Made by a program: the position numbers and the translations under genes
The notes under the pieces: generated by a model
Told to the model about the DNA's origin: nothing
The model's database searches: none
What the model saw: the letters and a program-made list of their open reading frames with translations, nothing else
Assembly: GCA_014825775.1 (NCBI GenBank)
Contig: MVAQ01000099.1
Coordinates: forward strand, 1-64,000
Length of the DNA stretch: 64,000 nucleotides
Origin: Krasilnikovozyma curviuscula
Taxonomy: Eukaryota > Basidiomycota > Tremellomycetes > Cystofilobasidiales > Mrakiaceae
Direction of reading: 5' to 3'
In this document: piece after piece, positions 1 to 10,727 of the stretch
Layout of the letters: each line of letters starts with the position of its first letter
Position numbering within the stretch: position 1 is the first letter of the stretch

Positions 1-850
1 GAATCACGCCGGTAGCAGCACTGCTCCCAAGACTCTGGCTCTTCTCGAGGACACGAGCCATGCGTTCGTCCTGCATGTTGGCGAGTGTCGATGATGCCGT
101 GGTGAGGTTCCTGTTGAGCGTGTAGAGTACGGAGGAGCGGTGTGCGGCGAGGATGGAAGAGGTGGTCGCTGCTGATGGCGACGAACTGGGGGATGATAGG
201 GACGGTGGGAGGAGAAGGGACATTAATGTTATTGGCTTCGACTCCTTTGGTGTTGCTGAGTCTAAAACATTTCATGGATAGTAGAGTCAGATGGTAGAGA
301 AGCGAAATCGGGTCCAGTTGGGGAACAGCTTACATTTCTCGTCCTTTTCTAACGCAACGATCCTCTCCAGACATCTCTTGATAAGTACTTTACTTTGCAA
401 GTCAATTTCGTCCCTCTCGTTCTCCGACAACGCCCTCCCTCCTCCTCCTGATCCACCAGCACTCCTCGACTTGCCTTTCCCATACTCTGAAGCGGCTGTG
501 GATGATGAGGCTACAGAGAGGTACGATTTCCTAACCTGTAGAAGATGGTTCTGGAGAGCCTGGACATGGGATTGCTGTTGACGACACAGAGAGATCAACA
601 TCGGCAGAAGGAAGGACTAAGTCAATTAGAAGGAACGTACAATTCTATAAGCTTCTTGCAAGAAGGGGTCGTTACCGCCTTTACTCAATCTAGCAAGTAC
701 TGATATACTACTGCTGGAACTGGTATTCGCTGATAGTGTAGCTGAAGGACTCGACGCACGAGAAATTGAGGCTTTGCTGGACGACGCAGTGCGTGTGGCT
801 TTTGCTTCCAAATAGCACGATCTGAACGTCGAGGTACAGTCTACAGCCAT
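1..850 (-). CDS. UFE1: Syntaxin-18/Ufe1-type ER SNARE, N-terminal part (3' end beyond window)
   Basis: Exons on the minus strand: 850-641, 574-334, 261-1 (continues off the left edge). I see the syntaxin-18 N-terminal signatures: a start reading MAVDCTSTFRSC, then DPFLQEAYRI, then LSENERDEIDLQSK followed by a basic/hydrophobic helix, and in exon 3 a helix with HRSSVLYTLNRNL and MQDERMARVLEKS. In this family (Ufe1/Stx18) the protein is the t-SNARE of the ER that receives retrograde COPI vesicles; the SNARE helix and tail anchor would lie beyond position 1. A TTG-initiated extension is open to 865, but the ATG at 850 fits the family's short N-terminus. Introns are 72 and 66 bp, and the phases (0 and 1) join cleanly. 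A Ser/Gly-rich stretch separates the two conserved N-terminal helices. The family call is from motif recognition only. Confidence 0.75.
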
Positions 851-1595
851 GGACCACTGAGCCAACTTCCAGTTCTGCTGAGCTGAGACTAGGGGAAATT
901 TGGAAAAACTTGGCTGGCTTTGGATGTTAGGGACAAGCTTTGATCACCCATATTGCCGGCAAATCTAATTGGATACCTCTGACACTTTTTCTGAAACTTT
1001 GCAGTGCTGTTTATCACTCTCTTCTTTTTATCATATTTCACGACCCAAAAACCGATTCCTCCTGCTGCTCAAAACGAGTCGCTCACTGGGAGGCATCCCG
1101 CCGACAGCGATAATTGCTCTCTTGTGATATGGGCGCAAGTTTGCTTGTTGCTCGTCTGTTCCGTCTATGAGTTTCGGTCTCCAAACAACTTGGCCCGCTC
1201 TCGGATTATCATATAATCATCGTCGAGCAGAGACATCGTGATCACCATCCCAGCAGGGACATCCGCCACAGCCCCTTTGCCCTGTCCAAGCTCGAGGCGG
1301 TGTTTTGGGTTTGGACGCGACGAACGTTGGTGGATGGGCTCGCACATACAGGAGAGTGACATTTGGTCATACTCTCCGCAGAGCTGTGTGGGGAGTTGGG
1401 TGAATTCTCTCCACTCGACCATCAACCTTTTCGAGTCCGAGCTATAAGAACCTGGGCCACGCAGTGAATGCCAGAGAATCGATCCTACCGCACACACCAA
1501 AAACCATCCAACAAACCCGTTTCTCTTTCTCTCTCTCTCCTCGAACCACCACCAGCAGTCTTAATCTCAAAGTTCCTTACTTGGAAAACCTTACT
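851..1595. other. Divergent intergenic region between UFE1-like and RBR genes
   Basis: This 745-bp stretch holds the 5' flanks of two genes transcribed away from each other. Several short open frames occur on both strands, but none has family motifs or splice-consistent extensions. A pyrimidine-rich run at about 1521-1545 lies just upstream of the plus-strand start, as is common in fungal leaders. I see no tRNA or clear TATA box. Confidence 0.5.
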
Positions 1596-1886
1596 ATGGG
1601 AAACTGTGTCAGCAATACTGGGTGAGATGCCAATTGCTTTCGAAGTTGACCCACCGGCTAACTTCCATCTTTCTCTGTAATTTTTAGAGCATTTGAACCA
1701 CCTGGTTCGGATGCGGTCAAGGCATACACCAGAGCTTATGACCAAGAACATGATCCAAGGGTGAGAATCAGGGTGCTTCCTCTTGATTTCTTGAGAACAT
1801 GCCACTTACTGTCCCGAGCTGCACAGATCGTCGCGCTGCGTGAGATGAAAGCCAAACTGGAACGAGCTGAACAATTGAGTGAATAG
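1596..1886 (+). other. Alternative product of the RBR locus: 52-aa acylation-motif peptide
   Basis: With exons 1596-1621, 1688-1760 and 1827-1886 the frame closes at a TAG without entering the RBR region. The peptide begins MGNCVSNTG and ends in a charged amphipathic helix (ALREMKAKLERAEQL). It would arise simply by not splicing the 62-nt intron at 1879-1940. It could be a separate tiny gene, a regulated isoform, or an artefact of choosing the wrong splice form. The sequence alone cannot decide. Confidence 0.35.
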
Positions 1887-3313
1887 CACCATCTTTTTTT
1901 GTTTAAAGAAGAATATCTGACTTGTGTCCTGTTGTGCCAGACTCTTCAATGAGTGAAACCAACACGCAGCGTGCAGCTGAAGCTGAAGCTCAGAAGAAAA
2001 AACCGAAATGCTCCATTTGCTTGAACATCATCACCATCGTACCCAATCCTTTCCAGCAGGCTAAAATGTACTTCTTTTCCCCCTCCCTTTCGGTTATAGC
2101 AGCGGTCCGGCTGACCTTTTGTCGATCGCTTATTCATCAGTCAGAAAATTATCCTAGAGAATGGAGATGAAGATGACGAAGAAGACGCGACTGACGTAGC
2201 GGGAGGAACACCAAAACCACTTCCTGCCCCCAAACGATTTGGCAGTCAACTGACGACGTGTAAACACTCTTTCTGTGGCGTAAGTCCATTCCCAAGCTTT
2301 CCTGAGCTCTCATCACGAGCATTCGCTAAATCTAATTTGTTGTTTGTGGGTTTCTCCCTTCAGCCGTGCCTCGCACAAGCGATCTATATTTCCTTAGGTT
2401 ACGAAATGAAGCCAGAGTTCTACGGCACAACGCTTACCTACGCCGGCCTCACCCCTCTTGAGGGAAACATTGGCGGGTTCAACACGAAATCAAAGTTCCC
2501 CGTGTGCTGTCCAATCTGCCCGAATCCTGATCAGGGCCAACCAGCACTGGACCCGATATCGGATATGACTGCCAAGCTAGTGCTGGGGGATGTCAACATG
2601 CAGGAGGTCCGTCTCTTCTTCGCATCTCACTTTGTCCCCATCAAACATTGGAAAGCAGCTGACGTGTCAAGTCTGGATCTAGTGGGAGCATGCTAAGTTT
2701 GTCTCAACACTCGACCTGTTGCACTGTCCATCCAAGACTTGCGAGGAGGTGTTTGACGCCAACGACGTCGTGCCTTTTGTCAACGAGACTACGCCGAATC
2801 GCCAGCCTGACTACCAGCGCCAGGCGGAATGCCCACGCTGTACAGTGACTGTCTGTACAAAATGCAGAGTCATATGGCACAGAGGTACGCTCCTCTTTTT
2901 CCCTTTTTAAAGAACCAGAGAGACTGATGTGTTCGCCGCGGTAGATTTGAGTTGTGCGCAGTATCAGGCATTACCTGAAGACGAGAGAAATCCAGAGGAC
3001 ATTGCTCTGCGGGAACTAGCTCAGAAGGAGAAATGGAGGAGGTGTGGTAAATGCCACGCCATGGTCGAACTCGTATGTCTCTGTTCCTCCTTCAATTGCC
3101 GGTCGCACATGTTGATGTGGTTTATCGCCTGGCGACGGGGAAACCACACAGCAATCGGGCTGTTCTCATATTACTTGCAGGTGTGGACACCACTTTTGTT
3201 ATGAGTGTGGAGCACTCTTTTGGATCGATAAGGGTAGGTACAAGTGTAGTTCGGGAAAGTGTAAGGTGTGGCAGGAACAGAATCTGTTGACGAATCGAGC
3301 AGCCATCGTTTGA
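1596..3313 (+). CDS. RBR-type (RING-IBR-RING) E3 ubiquitin ligase with acylation-like N-terminus
   Basis: Nine exons: 1596-1621, 1688-1760, 1827-1878, 1941-2067, 2141-2279, 2364-2606, 2683-2884, 2945-3072, 3152-3313; 383 aa with all phases matching. RING1 spans about residues 74-191 (CSIC, then CKHSFCGPC, then CCPIC), with an acidic insert inside it. The IBR spans about 235-290 (CPSKTC, CPRC, CTKC). RING2 spans about 321-349 (CGKC, then GCSHITCRCGHHFCYEC). Family knowledge makes Cys339 (in SHITC) the catalytic cysteine that takes ubiquitin from the E2. The first exons encode MGNCVSN, a good N-myristoylation motif with an adjacent palmitoylatable Cys, then a charged helix, so a membrane-bound ligase is inferred. 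The third intron (1879-1940) has a weak donor (GTGAAT) but a well placed CTGAC and CCAG. If it is retained, a 52-aa peptide ends at 1886 and the ligase would have to start at ATG 1949. The target is unknown. Confidence 0.8.
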
Positions 3314-3690
3314 GTTCGGCCAAGGACATTTTTTTCTCGTTTACGAATTTTTTTTAGATGTTGTATTCTTAGATTATAAGTATGTACTCGAAGATGGTTG
3401 TAGTTTGCGTTAGCTGGACAAGTTGCGACACTGGAAAGGAAAACAAAACCCTCGCGCAATCAAAAACTCGAGCTCGAAACGAGTTCGCCTCGAGCGAGTT
3501 CTTCTGGTCAATCAAACTAGCCTCAATCTACCCATCTTTGCATTAACACCCTCTCATCTCTCTAGAAGCTGGTCGCTTATCAAGAAGGTCATCGTCAAGA
3601 AACACAAGCCAGCTTTGTTCGAGGAGCAAGGAAAGGAATTCGTGTCGTTCCATCTCTTGGTCCACCTCACCCCTACCACAATTCGACGAG

Positions 3691-6600
3691 ATGGTGTATT
3701 ACAACTTGAAGGGTAAGTTAAGTTTTCTATGCTCCTATAAAAGCTTGAGGCTGATATTGAAATGCTTTTGGTTGGGGGCTCAGCTTTGATCAAGGCCATT
3801 CGGTCGTGTAAGGTACGTTCAACGTCTCCCTTTCTTCGGATCTTGTAGAGCCGCAAGGAGCGAGTTACTGTTTCAACGTATGGAAGAAGATATTAGTCAG
3901 ACCAAGGCTACAATAAAGGGTTGGATCTAAATGCCTTCGTTGGAAGTCCTGTGTTGCACCTTTCATTTGACCCCTGCTCTGAGCCTCCGTCTCTCCTTTC
4001 CGTCCGAGCATGCTGACTCGTCCCTTTGTTTTTCCTCTGCACAGACACTGGCTGATGAACGGTCAACGATACAGAAGGAATCAGCAGCGATCCGGACGTC
4101 GTTCAAGGAGGACGATTCGTTTGCACGACACAACAATATCGCCAAACTGCTGTATATTCACATGTTGGGCTACCCTGCTCATTTTGGCCAGATTGAGTGC
4201 CTCAAACTCGTGGCTAGTCCGAGGTTCAGTGATAAGAGGCTCGGATACTTGGGTACGATGCTGTTGCTAGATGAAAACCAGGAGGTTCTGACACTTGTCA
4301 CAAACTCGTTGAAAAAGTACGTTCTCTGGCTCGACACGTCCCCCTTTCCGCATACCTGCCTTCTTTCTTCTATCTGGGAACTAACGTTGCCCGTTGTTTG
4401 TGTTGATAATCAGTGACATGAACCACTCCAACATGTATGCTGTCGGACTAGCATTGTGTACTTTCGCTAACATTTCGTCAGAGGAGATGTCGCGAGATTT
4501 GGCCAACGAAGTTGAGAAGCTGCTGGGAAGTAGCAACACGTACATTCGTAAAAAGGTTAGTTCCACACTTATCCGTTAAACAGCTTCCGCTCGTTATGTT
4601 TCTTATGCTGATGTATGGTCGAGCGAACCAGGCCGCCCTCTGTGCTCTCAGAATCGTCCGCAAAGTACCAGATCTGACGGATCACTTCACATCAAAAGCT
4701 AAATCTCTCCTTCAGGATCGCAATCATGGTGTTCTCTTGACCGGTGTCACGCTCGTTACGGAGATGTGTGAAGCGGATGAAAGTGTGCAAGATGAGTTTA
4801 GAAAGGTCGGTTCACTTCGCCCAGTTCACCCCTCTAAGCGTTCTCTCTGACAGTTGCCTTCGCATTATTAGGGTGTGCCTCTGCTAGTTAAGCACTTGAA
4901 GGCTCTCGTCACTACCGGGTATAGTCCAGAACATGACGTTTCAGGAATTACAGACCCTTTCCTGCAGGTCAAAGTGCTCCGCTTGTTGAGGCTGCTCGGT
5001 AAAGGCGACGCTACAGCTAGTGAAGAAATGAATGATATTCTGGCACAAGTCAGTACAATTCACTTTCTTCTTGTGGTGCTGGAGCCACGTCCACTCATCA
5101 TCCTCTCGTCTTTCTTTCCGCAGGTTGCCACCAACACTGACTCCTCAAAGAACGTCGGAAATGCGATCCTCTACGAAACGGTCTTGACGGTGCTGGAGAT
5201 TGACGCTGATTCAGGACTAAGAGTTATGGCTATCAACATTCTCGGAAAGTTCTTGAGCAACAAGGATAACAATATTCGGTTCGTACGCCCTATGAGCTCA
5301 ACCTCTCCGTGTAGACTTCTCACCTTGTGATTTCTAGATACGTCGCTCTCAACACTCTCAACAAAGTCGTTGGTATGGACACAAACGCTGTCCAGCGACA
5401 CCGAACTATCATCCTTGACTGTCTCCGCGACGGCGACATCTCGATCCGTCGACGAGCGCTCGAGCTATGTTATGCGCTGACCAATGAAGGGAATGTCCGA
5501 ATTATGGTTCGGGAGCTCTTGGCGTTCTTAGAAGTCGCAGATAACGAGTTTAAATTGGAAATGACGACGCAGATATCTCTGGCGGCGGAGAGGTTCGCCC
5601 CTAACAAGAGATGGCATATCGATACCGTGCTCAGGTCGCTCAAACTTGTGAGTCATCTCCAATATACTTTGACTGCTAGATAAATTTTAATGACACTCTT
5701 ATTAACAGGCGGGCAACTACATCCGAGAAGAGATTCTCAGCGCCTTCATCCGTCTCGTTTGTCACACACCTGAACTCCAAGCATACACTGTTCAGAAATT
5801 GTACCTCGCTCTACTTGCTGATATCTCTCAGGAGTCTTTAACGCTTGGAGCTGTATGGCTGATTGGTGAGTTTGGTGATGTGTTGCTGCAACCATGGGTC
5901 AATGAAGAAGGCGAAGCACCACAACATGTGAGACTGTTTCGTTCCATTTGAGGAATATAGAGTTTCAGATGCTAATGCATTTTTCTTCTCAGGTGGAAGA
6001 ATCTCAAATCATCGATCTTCTGTATTCGGTTCTCAACTCCCCCTACTCCAACACTCTCTCTTCTCAATTCGTCCTCACAGCCCTCATCAAGCTCTCAGCC
6101 CGATTCACCGAACACAGTCCCTCCTCGGACCAGCTTCCTCGAATCTCTACAATCCTTAGTGGATACTCGCACACTCAGGTCTTGGAGATCCAGCAGCGAT
6201 CTGTTGAGTATGGCAGTTTGTTCAGCCAGACCGAGATCAAAGATGGTGTACTGGAGAGGATGCCGCCCCCAGAGATCAAAGCTACGATAATGGGTGGTCA
6301 AGTCAGTGAAAAGAGAAGTGTCGGTAGCACACGAACTGACAAAGACACTGTCAGTTATTTTTCGTTGCTGTTACTCTCTTCGTTGCCTTCGCTCTCCTGA
6401 CCGGGGCTTCTAAATATTTTTTTTAGTCTCTCATTGATTTGATGGGAGACGATGCCCCTGCTGAATCTGTAGATGCAGGAGCTTCGTCTTCGGCCATGGC
6501 CACGAACGACCTCCTCGCCGGCTTGCTCGGTGGCATGGGAATGGACATACCGGCAGCAGCACCAACCTCTACTAGATCAGCAACTGACGACATCATGAGT

Positions 6601-7414
6601 CTCTTTAACACATCAACACCCATCTCTACCCCATCTGCTCCAACTTCCCAGCCTTCCTCCCAGCAGCCGCCGCGATCGACTAATGACCTCCTAGGCGACA
6701 TCTTTGGCGGTAGCAGCGGTGCACCATCCTCCGCTCCTGCTACAGCTACTCCCTCCTCTGATCCTCAAGACATTATGGGTATGTTCGGTAACACCACGAA
6801 CGGCACCGTCTCGGCGCCAACACCAGCTCCAGTAGCGCGACCGGCGGCGCCTCAGGCTTATATCGCCTACGACAAGAATGGCCTCAAAATCACGCTCACG
6901 CCCCGTGCCTCGCCTACGCAGGCAGGCGTAATCCAGGTACTCGCCAGATTTACAACAACTGGTCAAGACGCCATCTCAGGTGTCAACTTCCAAGCAGCCG
7001 TCCCTAGAGTACGTGTTCTTCTGTTCGCTCTATTTTTTTATTTTATTTTTAGTTTTGTTTGGGTAGAATAATTAACTGAATATTTGCTTTGGGTTGTTAT
7101 GGGAATCAGACTCAACAACTCCAGATGCTCGCTATGTCGAACGCTGATGTCGCCGTTGGAGCAACCGAACAACAACAGATGCGAATCATCGCTCCACCAA
7201 ACGTATGTTCCCTCCCTACTGATCCTCTCCTTCCTCTTTATCGTCACCGGTTAAACTTTTTTTTTTTTCTTGTGCTTGGGCGGGGTTTTAACAGAGCCAG
7301 ATCCGGCTGAGACTCAGGATCGCCTTCTCGAAAGCGGGAGAGGCGGTACAGGACCAGACAGACTTCTCTGGCTTCCCAGCGGGGTTAACCGCTGGTCCCG
7401 CGGCAGCGGTGTGA
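3691..7414 (+). CDS. APL4: AP-1 clathrin adaptor large subunit gamma (gamma-adaptin)
   Basis: Thirteen exons (3691-3712, 3784-3812, 4045-4316, 4414-4555, 4632-4805, 4872-5048, 5124-5278, 5338-5647, 5709-5927, 5993-6349, 6427-7008, 7110-7202, 7295-7414) give 883 aa in frame, the usual size. The N-terminal trunk (about 1-600) has classic gamma-adaptin strings such as [43 protein letters not shown] and [15 protein letters not shown] Ser/Thr/Pro/Gly-rich hinge follows in exon 11, and the last exons form the gamma-ear ([32 protein letters not shown]). The protein builds AP-1 with beta, mu and sigma subunits for clathrin traffic between trans-Golgi and endosomes. Intron 2 (3813-4044, 232 bp) is the longest here; the joined protein is collinear with the family, so no exon is missing. 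It lies in tandem 377 bp after the RBR gene. Confidence 0.95.
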
Positions 7415-7670
7415 TGAACAAGCGCTTGAAGTGTATTATCGAGCATATATACACTTTTTTCAAACCCTATTCTGCATCATGGAGAGTACGGCGAGAACAG
7501 ACCGTACTGCAAGAACGACTTGGACGTGAACATTTGTTGTTAGGAAGCTAAGCCTACGATGTGGTTAAGAACCGGTTGCCGATTTACAGTGATGGTGGAC
7601 GTCCCTTCCGATCGGCAAGCCTCGAATCCGTGTTCACTTATACTCGCGATGCTTCCGCACCCCTCATTGT

Positions 7671-7705
<35 letters not shown>

Positions 7706-7784
7706 CTTGGGGGGCTTGTCTTTACTTTCTTTCTCTCAACAATAACCCCAAACTAACTTTAAAAACTCAAAAGAACCAAGCCAA
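7415..7784. other. Intergenic: AP-1 gamma 3' flank and BTB gene promoter
   Basis: 370 bp between tandem genes. The main feature is a 31-nt T run (annotated separately) about 80 bp before the BTB start codon. No further coding potential is recognised. Confidence 0.5.
7675..7705 (+). repeat. Poly(T) tract of 31 bases
   Basis: An uninterrupted run of T lies upstream of the BTB gene. Long dA:dT tracts exclude nucleosomes and often mark yeast-type promoters. The exact length may also be affected by sequencing or assembly error. Confidence 0.9.
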
Positions 7785-8588
7785 ATGTCCTTCCCACCTT
7801 CACCACCGTCGTCGATCCGCTGGCCATCCTCGGAAGACATTTGCACTCTATCCTCAACCTCAACCTCAATCGAACGAGATGCCTTCTTCTCCCCTCTTTT
7901 TCCACAACACAACGAGACGGATCTGATCCTTCGTACACTAGAAGGTGTGTCCTTCGGTGTCAAAAGAGCCAACATGGTCGCCCACTGTGGGATCTTCGAC
8001 GACATGTTTAGTCTGCCCTCGTCCTCCCGCAGTCAACAACCCGTGGTGGTGGACGTTCAAGACGACTCTCAACTGCTTGAAAAGTTTCTTCGATATACAG
8101 ACCGGTCGACATTCCGCATCGGAGGGGACCCACCGACCTTCACCACCCTAGAGTCCCTCGAGTCGTTCCTCTCGCTATGCGACAAGTACGGTGCGACGTC
8201 CATCCTGGACCAAGTTCTCTGCCTGCATCTCCCACGTTTCCTTCAGCCCCAAACCTGCTCTAGGACAAACAAGACGACTGTGCCCGTGCTTGAGGTGTTC
8301 TTCCTTGCGGCTACGTATAACGATATATCACTTGCGCGCGCCGCACTCGCGCTGTTTGGCACCTGGGGCAACACAGCTCCCGGCGTCGTCTGTTGGAAGG
8401 AGAGCAAGGGAGGATATGTTCAAGGGTGGAGAAGCTGGGATCTCATTGATTTAGGGTGGGAGAAGTACGCAAGGCTACCGAAGAGGGTCGTTTTTGAGTT
8501 TAGCAGGGTCAGTGGCATGGTGCGCACGCAGAGTGCCGAGAGGGGTTTGACATGGAAGATGGCGGCAGAGGATTTCATGGTAGATTGA
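7785..8588 (+). CDS. BTB/POZ domain protein, intronless
   Basis: One uninterrupted 267-aa frame, unusual in this intron-rich window. Residues about 43-135 match the BTB pattern: NETDLILRTLEGVSFGVKR, then HCGIFDDMF, a acidic/hydrophobic strand (VVVDVQDDSQLLEKFLRY), then the helical segment ending in LCDKYGATSILDQVL. Such single-BTB proteins are numerous in basidiomycetes and are mostly uncharacterised; BTB folds mediate dimerisation or binding to Cul3. The C-terminal half (about 150-267) has conserved-looking Trp-rich stretches but no domain I can name. The start is the first ATG after the poly(T) promoter tract. The lack of introns could reflect a retroposed ancestor, but no other sign of that is visible. 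Confidence 0.7.
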   Translation: MSFPPSPPSSIRWPSSEDICTLSSTSTSIERDAFFSPLFPQHNETDLILRTLEGVSFGVKRANMVAHCGIFDDMFSLPSSSRSQQPVVVDVQDDSQLLEKFLRYTDRSTFRIGGDPPTFTTLESLESFLSLCDKYGATSILDQVLCLHLPRFLQPQTCSRTNKTTVPVLEVFFLAATYNDISLARAALALFGTWGNTAPGVVCWKESKGGYVQGWRSWDLIDLGWEKYARLPKRVVFEFSRVSGMVRTQSAERGLTWKMAAEDFMVD

Positions 8589-9059
8589 GAAGGATGTGAG
8601 CCATGTGAGGGAATATGAGTACATGGGAGTATGCGATGATGAGATGATCTGCTCTGATGTTGTGGTTGGCGGTGAAATGGGACGGGTCCGACATGCAGCT
8701 GGCTCTGCTGGGAATTTACGGACTTGGCGTTCATAATAGAAGCAAATGAATCATAGAGTGACTATTCATGCGATCTCTTGTTGCCACAGCGATGGTGATC
8801 TGAGAGACAGAGCGGAATCAGTCCCACCAAACACTGCTGCTGCTGAATGAGTTACTCATTTCGGAGCTCCTGCAATCAGAACCCGTTCATGCCTTTGTAT
8901 GGCCGTTGTACACTTTTGAACCGAGCGCTTAGCATCTGCACTGTGCGCGTTGATAATCAATCGATTCCTCGCCGATGCATCGCCGGACCCGGTTTGTAAA
9001 CAAGCTCACTCGGCCTTGATTTTGCTGACAGTACAAAAAACCAAGATCTGCTGGAGATG

Positions 9060-9067
9060 TATAAAAG
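9060..9067 (+). promoter_or_regulatory. TATA box (TATAAAAG)
   Basis: A perfect TATAAAAG lies 190 bp before the ATG of the NmrA-like gene at 9257. It is followed by a C/A-rich leader typical of a fungal 5' UTR. Confidence 0.55.
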
Positions 9068-9200
9068 GACACCCTTCCTTCCTTTCTTTTCAATAAGCTC
9101 TTCACAATCAAACAGGTCTTTCGTGTTCAACAGCGGGTTCATATACAAAACAAGACAGCTTCCCTCTAGTTGAAACATTTGGGCAAAACGACGACGACTG

Positions 9201-9220
9201 CCAACCAACCAACCAACCAA
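9201..9220 (+). repeat. (CCAA)5 tetranucleotide repeat in 5' leader
   Basis: Five tandem CCAA units lie between the TATA box and the start codon, in the likely 5' UTR of the NmrA-like gene. Confidence 0.85.
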
Positions 9221-9256
9221 TTTAAACAACTTTAAAAAAAATCTTCTAAATAACTA

Positions 9257-10497
9257 ATGTCGTCCTCAGCCATTCTCCGTAAAAGAATTCTCGTCATCGG
9301 CGCAACAGGCCGTCAAGGTGGAGCGACCGTCAAAGTTAGTAGCACTCTCCGTGCTTCTTTCCCCCCTAATCTCTCAAGCAATCAATCCCTCTCTCTAATC
9401 CTATTCCATTCCGTCCTGTAGAGTCTCCTTGCCCTTCCAAACAATCCATTCGCCATCGTCGCACTCTCGCGGAAAGCCGACTCTCCCTCAGCTGTACGCC
9501 TCCAGTCAATCAAAGACGTCCAGGTTGTACAAGGCGACCTGAGCGACCCGAACCAGATCTTCAAGGCCGCTGGTGGTGACATTTGGGGTGTTTTCTCGGT
9601 ATCGGTACATGGAAAAGAAGAGGAGAGTCAAGGGAAAGTACGGTGTTTGTTCCTTCTCATCATCTGAAGATGTGGTTCTGCTTCTAGAGAATACTGATCT
9701 CTGTGAGAGGGTCTCGTAAATAGGCAATGGTCGATGCCGCCCTCAAGAACGGAGTGAGACATTTTGTGTACGCGTCCGTGAACCGAAATGGCGACAAGCC
9801 AACAAAGGTACCACACTTCATCTCGAAGCACAACATCGAGCAACACCTCAAGGCGCGCTCGAATGGTACGACGATGGCGTGGACGTGAGTTGCGCTTTCT
9901 CTCGCCCTATCGCTTAACACATCCCCCGTATTAGTCCTCTGTGCCTAACAAGCCCTCTGTGTTTGTTATGTCTCAGTATCCTCCAACCTGTCGCGTTCCT
10001 TGACAACTTTGGCGTCAAGGGCTTCGCATCGATCTTTGGCGCCCTCCTCAAAGGTCAGATGGGTCCGAGCAACAAGAGCCTCCAGTTCATAGCCTCTTCA
10101 GATATCGGTTTCTTTGCTGCTAAAGCGTTTGCAGAAGAAATGAGAGGTATTCATAAATTATTGTCAGCTCATCGTACCGCGCACGCACATTTTATTGACA
10201 TTTTTCGCCTTTCTTGACTGTGTTACACAAGACCAAACTATTAGCTTAGCAGGAGATGATCTGACGTACACCCAGATTGAATCCATCTTCCAGCAGACGA
10301 CGGGAGCGCCATTACCTCGCGCACCGACTTTTGTCGGCGGGTTGCTGAGCTGGCTCGTCAGAGACGTGAGGCTCATGTTTGAGTTCTTCAAGGAGGAAGG
10401 GTACGGCGTTGATATTTCTGCTCTGAAGAAGAAACATAAGGGGCTAAAAGGTCTCAAGGAGTGGATTGAAACTGAGAGCCAGTGGACGAAGAAGTGA
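9257..10497 (+). CDS. NmrA-like family NAD(P)-binding protein
   Basis: Five exons (9257-9334, 9422-9637, 9724-9884, 9977-10146, 10232-10497) give 296 aa. The N-terminus has the Rossmann nucleotide-binding loop VIGATGRQGG. Later segments fit atypical short-chain reductases of the NmrA/HSCARG type: GVRHFVYASVNRNGD with the active-site-like YxxxN pattern, HFISKHNIEQHL, TILQPVAFLDNF and GDDLTYTQIE. Family members either sense the NADP/NADPH ratio and regulate transcription (NmrA, HSCARG) or act as reductases; which applies here cannot be told. A TATA box and CCAA repeat precede it. A second family member lies at 29344-30633, but the two differ enough that they are not a recent tandem copy. Confidence 0.8.
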
Positions 10498-10727
10498 CGG
10501 TCTGCTTTTCAGATATTTATCCTTTTAACTGTGGAATGCAGAACCGCTTTTTGACACTATCTATTAGAGTATCTAATTTCTTATAGAAATGTTTGTTTGC
10601 TTTTTTCTCCCTATTCCCATTTGTACTCTCTCGCCGCGTTCCATGTTCTGTTTACCTGCCGACTCCATCGAATCTCAACGGAAAGAAACTGTCTGCCACT
10701 CGTTTCAGACGACTCCCTCGCTTGACC

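Larger units (their letters stand above)
8589..9256. other. Intergenic region with TATA box and CCAA repeat upstream of NmrA-like gene
   Basis: 668 bp between tandem genes. It holds a TATA-like element at 9060-9067 and a CCAA repeat at 9201-9220 (both annotated). A canonical TATA box suggests inducible expression of the downstream gene. No coding segment is supported. Confidence 0.5.

Noticed and set aside
10593..10727. Upstream extension of the ABC1 kinase frame
   Set aside because: It begins with TTG and contains no ATG; the first ATG at 10728 gives a plausible mitochondrial presequence.
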